Source of the DNA: Coffea arabica
Taxonomy: Eukaryota; Streptophyta; Magnoliopsida; Gentianales; Rubiaceae
Reading direction: 5' to 3'
Length of the DNA stretch: 64,000 nucleotides
NCBI RefSeq assembly: GCF_036785885.1
Contig: NC_092320.1
Span: forward strand, 13,889,557-13,953,556
How positions within the stretch are numbered: position 1 is the first letter of the stretch; each line of letters begins with the position of its first letter. The notes beneath the pieces were generated by a model that saw only the letters and a program-made list of their open reading frames with translations, did not search any database and was not told the DNA's origin. This document shows, in pieces, positions 44,532 to 55,398 of the stretch. The position numbers were made by a program, and so were the translations under genes.

Positions 44532-45765
44532 TAGAGGTGTGCAAAGTCGAAAAATTTCGATTTATTGATCGATTTGAAATTGAATTCGAAATTTTGAATT
44601 CGGTAATTCGGTAAATCGAAATGAAATTCGATAATTTCGATTTCGAATTAATCGAAATCGGATCGAATTCAAAAATATAATTTTTAAAATCGAAATTACC
44701 GATTTCGAATTGAAATTTCGAAAGTGGAATTCGAAAGCAGAAAAGTAATTTCGAATTCGTTTTACAATATATGTAATATAAAATTTATATTATATAATAT
44801 AATAACAATAATACATTATAGTAGTTAGTCTTCGGTCAAAAGGACAAAAAAGCAAAACCTAAATCTATTAAGCACTTAAGCTCCAATCTTCGGTCTTCCT
44901 TTCTTCCTCCGCCGCTGACTCTACCAGTCTCACAACTCTCACCTTCCTTCCTCCGCCGCCAATCTACCAGTCTTCAGTCGAGAAAGAGCTCAACTGAGAG
45001 CCTTCAGCTTTCCTACTTTCTCAGTTCTCACCTTCACTCTCTCTCACTCTAGTCCTTCATCTTCAAGCCATCAAGCTAGCCCATCATCTGCCCGGCAGTC
45101 TTCATCTTCAAGCCATCATCAGCCTTCATCTTCAAGGACAAATTGAGGTACGCTGGTGATTTTGCTTAATAGGGGCTATGCTATAATTGTTATCAATTTG
45201 TGTTTCTAGTTTATTTTTTATTAATTTTTGTTTCTAGTTTATTTTTCTTAGGCATTTCATCAAACAGCTTGTGAGTATTCTAGTAGTTCCGAAATTTCAA
45301 TAAAATCAATATCTTTTAATCGTAATGAATGGTTGTATAAGTATTGTGATGGTTTAGATTGTAATGAAATGGTTTAAATTGTAATGAAACAGCTTGTGGT
45401 TTTGTATTTCGACTTTAGATTGTAATGGATGCATTTTATTCTCGTGGACTGGAATGGTTTTATAAGTATTGTAATGAATGGACTTTGTATAAGTTACTGC
45501 TATTGCTAGTTTGCCACCGCTAGTTGTTGCCTTCCCAGGTCTCGCCGGTGTTGCTTGTTGTGATGCAGACTTGTGAGAAGTTATTATAAAAAAAAAAAAT
45601 AGGTTTTTGACTTTCGGTGAATTCGGAAGAATTTGGTAATTTCCGCATTCGAAATTGAATTCGAAATCGGAATTGGCCAATTCGAATTTGAATTCGGTAG
45701 GCAATTTCTATGTCAAAATTTCGAAAAATTCCGATTTACCGATTTCGAATTCATTGCACACCCTA
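44532..45765. mobile_element. hAT element (non-autonomous) with perfect 8-bp target duplication
   Basis: Inverted ends are 'tagaggtgtgcaa' (44532) and 'ttgcacaccctag'-type at 45765. The target GTCCGGAT is duplicated exactly at 44524-44531 and 45766-45773. Subterminal regions are packed with TTCGAAAT/AATTCGAA motifs, as transposase-binding arrays are in hAT elements. The interior (about 44880-45150) is C/T-rich like a 5' leader, with repeated 'cttcatcttcaagccatca'. No transposase frame remains. Confidence 0.85.
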
Positions 45766-45773
45766 GTCCGGAT
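45766..45773. repeat. hAT target duplication GTCCGGAT (right)
   Basis: Identical to 44524-44531. It lies 32 bp before a likely 5'-UTR splice donor (45806). Confidence 0.85.
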
Positions 45774-46255
45774 CTTTCTCTAGTCTTACTGAGCAAGAAC
45801 TAACGGTAATCGTCATTCTTTTTTTTTCATTGTTTTTTCTTTATTTTTTTGTGGTAATTAGTCTTGGGGTGTTGAAGCGTTGCCCCATTTTAAGAGCCGA
45901 AATTCAGTAATCCGCATAATTGTTGCTCATATGCGTTAAGTTTCTTGCGCACCACCTGTTCGATTAATTAACGATAGGCTCTTCTAAGAATTTTGGGTTC
46001 TTAATCCGCCATGTTCTTACTAAAATAGTGAGATTTTGGATTTAGAAAAATTTTTAGACTGCTTCGATCCCTTGGTCTTTTTCTTTGTATAAGTTTTAGC
46101 ACTGCTGCAATCCCACTTTGTTCTTCTTTTATGTTTATGTTTTTTCAATTGATTTTAAATGGGGAAAATGTTTTTTTAATTCTTTTTTTAGTTTTGGGCT
46201 TTAATTTCTTTGTTAATTTCAATGGTTCTTTTATTTCATTTGCTCATGTTTGCAG
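45774..46255 (+). promoter_or_regulatory. 5' UTR piece and 5'-UTR intron of the L47 model
   Basis: 'ctttctctagtcttactgagc...aacg' followed by donor gtaatc (45806). A T-rich intron ends 'catgtttgcag' at 46255, 15 bp before the ATG. The hAT element directly upstream separates this from the old promoter. Confidence 0.5.
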
Positions 46256-46270
46256 AGAGCAATCCAGACA

Positions 46271-47605
46271 ATGTCTGCAATCAGAGCAATTGGTAGGGCA
46301 CTTTTTGCTGCAGTCAAGGCTGACACTTCATCATCATCTTCTGCAGCTGCAGCTGCTGCTTCCACTGCTAGGACTAAACATAACCCTCTTGAGGATTTCT
46401 TCGAGGCTGACAGAAGTTCAGATGACGACAAGCCTGTTGTATATGGTATAAACACCTCTTCTCTCTATCATATCGTGAAGTTCTTTGGTTTTCATGTAAT
46501 TGAAGAAACTGAAGTTAATAAGTTGGAGCCCGAAATTGACCGTGGAAATAAAGTACTGGTACAGTCTTAAATTCTACAAATACTTTGTGGTTTGAATAGC
46601 ATCTCCTTGTAGTATCTAAGCTTAAGTATTTAATGTCAGAAGTGAAAAGGATCTCTTTTTTTGCATTGTGTTCTGGAGGTGTAATAATTCAGCTGATCTG
46701 TCTTAAGCTTTGACAATTCCTTTGAGGATTGCAGTGACAACCTCTTAAAATGGTGCTTCTGATGCTTTGGATGTCAAACAACATTTAGAAACAGCCTTGA
46801 GCATGACCTAGCATTTATGACTAGGAATTTTTTTTCCTTTTTACTTTTTTCCTCGATAATGGTATGTTCTATTTTCGGAATCATTCTTATACAGATGCTA
46901 AAATAATTTTGATAAAGAGCTATTTTTGAGTTCTTGTTTATTTTATTAAATTAAGATAGCTTATTTCAGCAAAGTAAACCTATACAGATAAGAAAGACAG
47001 CAGCAACTATTTCTTCTTATTACAACTCTATGTTGCTTCATACTTTTTCCAACCAGTTAAGGTCTATGATATAGCAGGATATGTGGAAACTTGAGTTCTA
47101 GAAAGCACCCTTTGTTTTCCAGAGAGATATGGCATGAGATAATTGTACACCCATGTTTGTTTGGTCTTGATATCTTTTTTTGTTAGATGATTATCCTCAA
47201 ATTAATAAATTTTTAGGTATTGTAAATCAGTTGTACTTTCTTTTCTTGCTGGTTGCTCCATCTGAGTTACTGCATATAGCTTATGGACCTTGTTTTTTCT
47301 TGGTTAATAAATGAAAAGGTTGTATTCTGCTCTATGGTGTATGTGCAGCGCATGGCATTTTGTTAAACTTATGTTCATGGAACATATTGTTACCACTCCT
47401 TTCTTGTCAGTTGTGTGTTCAAAATAACTGTTGATTTTATCATATAGGTAGGGGCTGGAAAGCTTCTGAATTGTGCCTTAAATCATGGGATGATCCTCAG
47501 AAGTTATGGTTTGTTCTATTAAAGGAGAAAAACATGTTGATGACCCAACGCCAGATGCTTCATGCTCAGAACCTACGTTTTGCAAATCCAGAACATATCT
47601 CCAAG
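46271..47605 (+). CDS. MRPL47: Mitochondrial ribosomal protein L47 exons 1 and 2
   Basis: Exon 1 (46271-46445) starts MSAIRAIGRALFAAVKADTS and ends in the Gly codon of DDKPVVYG. Exon 2 (47448-47605) continues RGWKASELCLKSWDDPQKLW then LRFANPEHISK. The family usually has Arg where this copy has Cys in ELCLK. The recalled plant protein is about 140 residues and ends with a further ~35-residue exon (KSMCRIKHVLTERAIE-like), which I cannot find. Without it this would be a truncated L29-type protein of the large mitoribosomal subunit. Confidence 0.8.
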
Positions 47606-48452
47606 GTAGATTATGTATTCTCCAATTTGCTGTTTTTCTTTCATTTTTCAAATGCTTTTTCTGGTACTGTTATATAGCCATTTCTGCCATTTATCTTAAA
47701 GAATAAAATCCAATGTACTTGAAAAAGTTTCTTTGCTATAATCTTCTGCATTTTATTCTAATAAGCAACCAATTTCAGTTTTTTTCCCCAGTTTTATTAT
47801 GCTAGAAAACTTCTCGATACTTATGCAGTGATGAACATCATTGCTTTGGTTAATCATGAAACTTTGTCTGATACAAGGTGAACGCAATTCTACAGAGCCT
47901 ATCACATTTTTCCGCTTTATGAAACATTCCTAGGATTACGATTCTACTTAATAGACAGTTTTTTCCACTTGAAGGCGTGGGAGAAGCAGAGGGTGAAGAG
48001 AGAGGACCTAATAGGAGAAACACTATCTGCCAGATACATGTTTCTCCCAAGAAAAAAATCATTTTTGTATTTGAAAATGTAGTTGTACAGTGAGGGGACT
48101 CGCCGGGGGAGGGGGGGGAGGGGGGAAGAGAGAGAGGACCTGATAGGAGAAACACTGTCTGCCTGATATATGTTTCTCTGGAGAAAAAGTAAAAATTATA
48201 ATCCTCACATTTTGTGGCTGATAGTAGCCCTGGAGGACCTGGGAGGAGGGGGGGGGGAGAGAGAGAGAGAGACAGACAGAAAGGCCTGTTAGAGAGGGAT
48301 TCAAATTAGAGGAGAAATATACTCGAGTTTTGCTGCTGATAGTATTCCTAGAAAACACAATCTGTCAGATACATTTTTCTTTTGAAAAAAGCTCTCCTAT
48401 TTTGCAGCTCACAGTAATCTTGGGGGGAGATAGAGAGTGTGTGTGTGTGTGT

Positions 48453-48492
<40 letters not shown>

Positions 48493-51436
48493 ACCTAATT
48501 GGAGGAAACATATCCTCATATTCATTGCTGACAAAAGTCCTAGAAGAAGTTAGGTACATGTTTCTTTAGAAAAAAGTTCTCATACTTTTCACCTCACAGT
48601 ATTTCTAGAAGAAACCGCATGTCCTAGATACATGTTTTTCATAGTTCTTCTGTATAATATCTTTATTCTTGTCAACCTCAAAGGAATTAATATCATAATT
48701 CAATCTTTCCGAATATGTTGTCTGAAAATGATCTTATCAGCAAAATTTTTAATTCTGACATTGTGTATTTTAATCAACAAATGGCATATTGTAATTCTGT
48801 ATGATTGGAAATTTATTTTTCTTCTTATTTTTTCAACTAAAAGCTTATCTTGAAAGGTTGGAAAAAATTGAATTCTATAAATGGTTGTGTTTTCTATGTA
48901 TGGAATTACCAATGAGTTAATTAAATAGTTTCCTTGCTCCATTACAAGTAGGTTGGGGTTGTCTGACCTTTTTCCTTAATATGCTTCATGTTTTAGCAAT
49001 GAACTTTTTGTTTTACATTTATGGTCTTTCCTAGTTCAAATGAATGGTAAGCGGATCTACTCTTTTATGAATTTCTGGTCAGGTAAAATTAGTTGGGTAT
49101 GCTGGAGTAGCTTTAGGTGAGTATGATGCTTGTATTCAAAACTGTCCAGCTTAATCTTTTGGCTGTTGTATTTTTATGGCATGAATGTTACAGAAGTAGA
49201 GAGGAAAAAAGTAATAATTAACATAATGATGGACATTCATGGACTAAGAGAGCCCCTGAGACCTAAATTTGTCAGAGTGGAAATTTTGACATGATTGGGG
49301 AATTTCAACTTGGAAATAATAGTCACAGTGTATAAAATTCTTACTTCTAGAGAACAAGATAGTTGTTTAGTTCTGAATCGCACTGGCTAATGGCTATGCC
49401 ATCGCCAAAGCTGGTTCCTTATCCTCTTCTTCTTGAAGCCTGAGTGTGACATATGCTTTGAGCCTTTAGTCATCATGCATCCATTCTGTTACCCTAGCAC
49501 TGAGGCTTCTTATTTCTTCTTAGTTTTTCCTTGTCAGAATAGACAAGTGTAGAAATGCTTTTTCCAAAAGCTTTCAAATGCTCTATAAACTAGAGAGCTT
49601 TGTATCTTTACTTTTGTGCCTATTTTGTTGCTCCAATCTTCTAGTTCAGCTGCTTCATGATTTTCAAAGGCTGACAGAGCCATAACTTGTACATAAGTCA
49701 GAACTTTTTTCCAACAAGTATAAGACTTGCAAGATTACTACTATCTCAACTCATTTACTACATTTGTGGTGAGTGACTTTGAGCCATTGACTACCATCTG
49801 ATTTAACTGATATTTTGGCTTTTTAACTTTGTTAATTACTGGAATTTATAGTTAAGTATGGGGATATTTGGTGATGACAACCACAAATGATTTAGTCTTA
49901 TGTCATATTTTCATTCTCCAATGCTGTGCAAAGTTGTGTTTTATGTCCAGTATATAACCTTTAATCCTTAGTTCGCATTGATGATCTTTCTACCAGCCTG
50001 TACAACACAAGAAATTAGTTCGGCTATTTGAAATAATCCTGCATACCTGCAAGTGGCTTGGCTTTCACCTAATTTTTGTTCCTTGTGTTTATACTGCTTT
50101 TATTTTGGAGATTAGACGTTTTCCAACTTTGATTGAATGCACTTATTTATTTATTTATTTATTTTTTTGTATGTGGAATATTTCTACTCAAATCTAATTA
50201 TATCTTGTTGGGTTATACATGTGTGTGGCGATAGTTTCGTTAACTAATTGTGAATTTTACAACAAAGGTGTCTGTCTACCCTTTTGTATATCAAAGGCGG
50301 ATGCACCATACATCCGATTTCTCTACCATAGATGATCACAAGGAACTTTTCGTGTATCCTCCACATGACAGAAATAATACTCTTAGTGAGGTAAACAATT
50401 AATTTGACTAAGAAATTGAGAAATCATATCTTCTCATGGTCCTTAATGTCTACTTGGTATTTCTTATAATCTAACACTTTTTACTTGCTATATTCACATA
50501 TAGGATCAGATCCCTTTGGAAAAAATTAAGGAATTATATAGTCCTCTCATTCATGAATATGAGTCCAGATCGAAAGTTGCCAAAAAGAAAGAAGTGACTT
50601 GGATGGATTTTTCTAGACTGTTAATCAACACAGAGGTTGAGAAACGCATTTGGATATTTGAAGAAGTTCATAGAAGGAACTTGCATATCGTGGACGGATG
50701 TTTCAGTGAAGATCCACCGATTGCGTGTACTTGGCCTTTGCCCAATGAAAGGTAAGTTGTAATGTTTCTAATGCTTTCAACATTTATCATAGTTGTCCAT
50801 GTTATAAGATTGATTTTTTTTTTCTTTTTTAGGTGCGCTATAGTTTCAGTTATTGCTGGATTTGACCCGAAGACGGGGACGATATTTTATGGAATCGTGA
50901 TACGGAATGAACATGGCGAAATATTGCTGATACAATGTCTGACTGAAGTCATTGAATCTTGGAAAAGATTTAATCCGCATGAGGCTGAGGCTGAAGCTAT
51001 TCGTAGAGGCATTAAGTTTGCAGATAAGAATAAGAAAATGTTAGGATATGACAAGTTCATAGTTGAATCTGATAGCAAAGAAGGCATTAATCGGGTTTCA
51101 AGGTCTCTTACTTTCTTAAGATTTTATTTCACTTTGGATCCTTTTTTTGTTCTTTATATTTATACTCGTGTTTGGCATTTGTTTGGCAGATGGGCAAGTG
51201 AAAATTACCCAAATTTTGAATTGAGACACACATATCGCGAATTAATGGGGTTAACCCAACTCCTCATCAACCATGTGAAGGTATCACCAGATGTCCAAAA
51301 TCCCGATTACGAGTCGATTGAGAAGGATTTAAAACCCATTGCAGAAGGATTCAAGGCTGGCATGTTGCGCCTTATATTTCCAAAGTCCAGGAAGAGCAAG
51401 AAGGGAAGGAACCAGAAGAACAAGCGTGAGAATTGA
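46271..51436 (+). CDS. Chimeric gene model: mitochondrial ribosomal protein L47 N-terminus joined to RNase-H-like protein
   Basis: Six exons with GT-AG borders and matching phases give a 406-residue frame: 46271-46445, 47448-47605, 50268-50390, 50504-50751, 50833-51102, 51190-51436. Exons 1-2 match plant mitochondrial L47 (uL29m): a basic Ala/Ser-rich mitochondrial-type presequence, NPLEDFFEADRSSDDDKPVV, GWKASEL and QKLWFVLLKEKNMLMTQRQM, up to the normal exon end ISK. The usual last L47 exon is not found in the 2.66-kb intron. Instead exons 3-6 follow, where VIRNEHGEILLIQ, HEAEAEAIRRGIKFA and FIVESDSKEG resemble the plant RVT_3 RNase H fold (the Glu and second Asp are present, the first Asp is not obvious). 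The C-terminus is Lys-rich. A 5'-UTR intron probably lies at 45806-46255. It may instead be two genes, with an L47 pseudogene and a separate unknown gene. Confidence 0.55.
47995..48640 (+). repeat. Diverged minisatellite with GA/GT microsatellites, intronic
   Basis: Four or more units contain 'gagagaggacct.ataggagaaaca', 'agatacatgtttct', 'gaaaaa' and 'ctgatagta.tcct' in order (starts near 47996, 48125, 48232, 48478). GA, GT and G-rich runs (48100-48125, 48244-48270, 48437-48490) are inside. It sits in the long intron of the L47/RNase-H model. Confidence 0.7.
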
Positions 51437-52290
51437 ATGATGTTCAAGTTAAAGTAGTAGAGTGAGGTATGCGCAATTTTCTCTACCTTTTTTTCCCTAA
51501 TTATTTCATTTCAAAGGTTTTTTTTTTCTAAATTTTTTTGAAAAAGATAGAAAACAAAGAACTGCTTCCGTGTGTTCAATTTCTTTGATATCTACCCCTG
51601 TTGTGGTATCAACTCTTTAGTGTGTTCAAACTCTTAGGTCTTTAGATTTTTTTCTTGATTTTTGTCGCTGAAACACATAAGCATGTGTGCATTATTAAAC
51701 ATTTGATGAGTTTGTATATTGTCGATAGATAGTATCGGATGAAGAAATGCAGTATTAATGTTCATCTTTTGTAGAATCCCTTTTATGTACTGGTAGTTTT
51801 GTTGCTTAGTAACGACTTGGTTCAATTGGGTCAATTCCAGATGGAGATATTTGGCTATTTGCTGCCTTGTTTATAGGTTTATGTTCTGTTCAATTATTTG
51901 ACATTGATATATTTTTCTGAGTTCGTTTTGCCATTCTGCAGCAAGAATCATTACTTGTACTACGGTCAGGTTATTAACAATTTAACATCTTTCTTTATTT
52001 GATCGCTGTCTCCTTTTGTTTATGACAGTATTCATCCCTCTCCCTCCCCCCCCCCCCCCCCCCCCCCCGCCTTTTTTCTCTTCCTCTTCTGCGTGGTCAT
52101 AGCAAAATTCACGATTGGGCAATTAAGTTTTGATGCATGTTTGATTGATGCTGTGTTGCTTGTCTGCAGTTGGGCTGCTGTAGTCCACCAAAACGTTGTG
52201 GTTTTCTGCAAAGAAATGAAAGCTTCTGGGAGATCCCAGAATCCAGGTTTTTGCTTCCCAGAACGAGGAACGCCAAATGTGGGCAAGCAG
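51437..52290. other. Downstream flank, no gene
   Basis: T-rich sequence after the stop at 51434-51436, probably including the 3' UTR. Contains a run of 23 C at 52046-52068. Confidence 0.45.
52046..52068. repeat. Poly-C run of 23
   Basis: Uninterrupted C on the plus strand (G on the minus), preceded by 'tccctccctccc'-like sequence. It could form a G-quadruplex on the minus strand, and its length is likely to vary or be mis-assembled. Confidence 0.9.
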
Positions 52291-52294
52291 CAGC

Positions 52295-52464
52295 AACAGG
52301 GGAGGGTGCTATGATTGTGACTCATGCATAGCAGGTTACCTAGCCAAATTCCAGATGGACTGGCAGGCTGATAAGGCACTATTTGTGGCCATCCTTCTCA
52401 TCCTCATAGTTAGTACCTCCCTTGCCTTCTGGACCTTTGGTTTCAGGGATGAAAGCGAACATGC
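52295..52464 (+). pseudogene. Tetraspanin-like fragment
   Basis: The frame reads GCYDCDSCIAGYLAKFQMDW then a membrane-like helix ALFVAILLILIVSTSLAFW and FGFRDESE. Cys-x2-Cys-x2-Cys followed by a fourth transmembrane helix is the end of the large extracellular loop and TM4 of plant tetraspanins. The upstream frame (about 52093-52290) does not continue it clearly. Probably a broken gene end. Confidence 0.4.
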
Positions 52465-53139
52465 CTGTGAACAAAGGAAATACAGGAACATGGTTAATGC
52501 TTCATGCGCTAGTGTGTCAATTTCAATTTTGTTCCCTTTTGTTGTGGCTGAATCGTTCACTGTAGAATATAGATGCCAACCAACTTTGGTGGAATTCAAT
52601 TTGGGCAATGTTCGTCATATTTGATGCAATTGCCTCTGAATTTGGTAGTTTTGCTGCAGTAGATGTAAGTACATGTGTACCTGAATCATTTCTCTCACCC
52701 TATCCTATAGCAATAGAAGTGCATTTACGAAATTTAGGCTTAGTGATTGAGAGCTTTTATTGTTTTAGAGAGGAGCGTTTATTGTTGTCCAGATTCTAGA
52801 TTTCTGTGTCCCTTCAGGCTGCATTAGGTCTGGGGTTTCTCAAATCATCCTTTGCTCTAAAAGCTCAGAAAAGGGGGAAAAAAAAAAAGAAAACAACAGC
52901 AATACAATGCTGTTCTGATATAGCACACTTCTGCATGTATACCATTTTTGAAGTGCTTTTGCATTTTTAATTTTAAATCGTTGGGGTGACCAGAGAGGGC
53001 CCGACTTGGACACAAGTATTCCTCAATTCTTCAACGACTCCATCTATGATTTGTCTTTAGTGAATGGTGTGATGGTAGCGTAAAGTGTGCAGGCAGTCAA
53101 GACAAAAGGATAACCTCTGTGTGTCTGTTAATGACTCAC

Positions 53140-53518
53140 CGATTCTGGCTCGTGATGGGAACCCCAGCTCTCACTGGAGGATTTGCTGAAGAAGATTTCG
53201 TCAAAGTGGGTGAGTTCTTTGATGCAGCCGTGAAACTGGCTCTGAAGATCAAAGCTGAGACTAAAGGTTTTAAAGCTTGTTCAATGTTTACTTTGACTCA
53301 TCTTTTTCGATATCCTCTGGAGCTTAATAAGCTGGCAGGGTGTTCAAATACCTCTATCTTTGCTTTTGTTCAGGTACAAAATTGAAGGACTTTGTGGCAA
53401 CAATGAAGGATGCTAACTTAAATCTGGGATTACTAAGCTACGGCATGAGATTGAAGGGCATGCCAAACAATTTCCAACAATTGGGTTCAAGAAAGACACA
53501 ATGAAATACAAGGACTGA
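53140..53518 (+). pseudogene. 3' end of serine hydroxymethyltransferase gene, frameshifted
   Basis: Two last exons of a plant SHMT. Exon 1 reads [20 protein letters not shown] then [17 protein letters not shown]. The intron runs from about 53268 to the acceptor 'ttgttcag' at about 53372. Exon 2 reads [14 protein letters not shown] and, after a frameshift, [20 protein letters not shown] then [11 protein letters not shown] stop (53516-53518). SHMT interconverts serine and glycine with tetrahydrofolate; the C-terminus resembles the mitochondrial form. The rest of the ~500-residue enzyme is absent, so this is a gene fragment. Confidence 0.85.
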
Positions 53519-55398
53519 ACAAGGTTCCCTCCATTGTGAGGTAAATCAGCAGCTTGTTGACTGCTAATCAAATGCTAATTCATTGATTTTTAAGTAAGAA
53601 TAGATAGTAGGACCATAATCTTCATAGCAGATTACTTAAGCTGTTGATTTTTCTTAGTCATTGCAGCCCAATCCTCTTGAAAACTGTCTTTTTGACTATT
53701 GTATTGCTAATGTTTTAGGTTCTACTTCTACGTAGAGATTAATATTCCATGTTTACCTCAATATATGTACGAAATTAAATGCTGGCACTTGTGCAATTTA
53801 CCGGTTGATTTGTAAATGCAATGACAAAATGGAGTACAGCAGGAGTATCAACTATCAACAACACTGGAAATCTTAGCTACTCGAGACTTTAGCCCATCAC
53901 TTTCTTCTTTTGCAATCCAAGAAATGCAAGCAAAGATATGGAAATGAGTTTCAAAAAATTGTAACAGGTTATGCTATAGAAGTATGATGAGTTTATGAAA
54001 TTCCAAAACAAATATTTATATCCCATCATTTTGGGTATGTATTTCAACAGTTCAGTTGTGGATGATTTATCTTTGGAGGCCATGCTCTATCCACAGCCAC
54101 ATTCGCATAAGTAAGCTGCCTATGCTAAATTGAATGCTTTCAGCTATCTATGGCACCATTCCATTTGCTTCTATATGTGGTACTAACAATGCCAGCACAA
54201 GCACATGCTGTTAACGAGCATCTTTTGCCCCATAGACCATATGCAAACCACCGCCTATTAAGAGGCCGCCACATATTCCAGCCAAATTTGGGCAATTAAC
54301 TCGCCCTATATGATGGACGGTTAATAGTCTGTCTGGTAGAAGTTGGGACCTGATAAGAGTTTCCTGCTAATGTCCCATGACAAATTAAATCATCTACTAT
54401 TTTATGTTGTGATGATTAGCAATTACTCCTATTAGCTTCCTATACAGCTGTCCCTTGCAAAAAAGACACCAAGACTACTGCCAGAGTAGGATACTCTTCG
54501 GTTTTCAAATGTGTACTACCTTCTTGAAAGACAAAAAAACGCCCGCGGGGCAGGGTTATACATTAAACGATGTACCACGAAATTTCAACTCAAATATGGT
54601 AGGATGCGACATTTCCTAATCACTCCAAAAGCAAGTTAACAAGGCCATTGACATGTTCAACATGCAGATATCATTGGTAAACAGAAAGGTATAACCTAGC
54701 TTCATATATGGACACCATAACGAGGGGGAAGCAGCAGAAACGGAAAAGAGAAGGCCATGCGAATCAGGATTGACCTGCAGGCTCTTCTTGCAGAAAGAAG
54801 TGTTTTGGGGTTCAACTTCCTGAATTCTAATGCCTATTGTTAGTTTCTCAATCACCTAATAGCATAGCTAACTCAAAGCTTCAATCCGCCCACCCTCCAA
54901 CCGCCAAACCACGTCCCTGAAAAGAAAATAACACCCAGATGCCAGAATCGATCTACATTTACAGCTTTGGCATCAAAGTAAGCAAAAAGCAAGAAAAATG
55001 CAGATGGGAATGTAAAAACGAAACTCCCATTATTGTTATCATGATGATCAATCCTGTGGCAATATTCAATAGACCAGTCCAACAATGCCACCATTGTATA
55101 AGCATTTCTTAAGTACATGGATAGGATCAACAACGCCAATACCTCCTAAGAAAACAGCAACTTTCAACTGAAAATTTTTGATATACCGACAAAACAAGGT
55201 TTACAATTCTACAACATTACAAGTAAAGCACATGCGTTAATAAACTCTTGAACAATGGAAACAGGAAAATCCAGAGTCTCAGGGAACAACAACCACATGA
55301 ACATCGGCATAAAAATTCATAATTGGTTTTAATTGGAAAGCCAAATTCCACAGAGCAGTGCTAGGCAAGGGGCTCATAGTACTCGCCGCGGGACAAAA
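53519..55398. other. No gene seen
   Basis: AT-rich sequence without recognisable protein or clear repeat. Ends at the sharp left border of duplication copy B. Confidence 0.4.

Noticed and set aside
50762-51436. A single long exon of 225 codons
   Set aside because: The stretch 51103-51189 is an 87-nt T-rich segment with GT-AG ends that happens to be in frame; I treat it as an intron.
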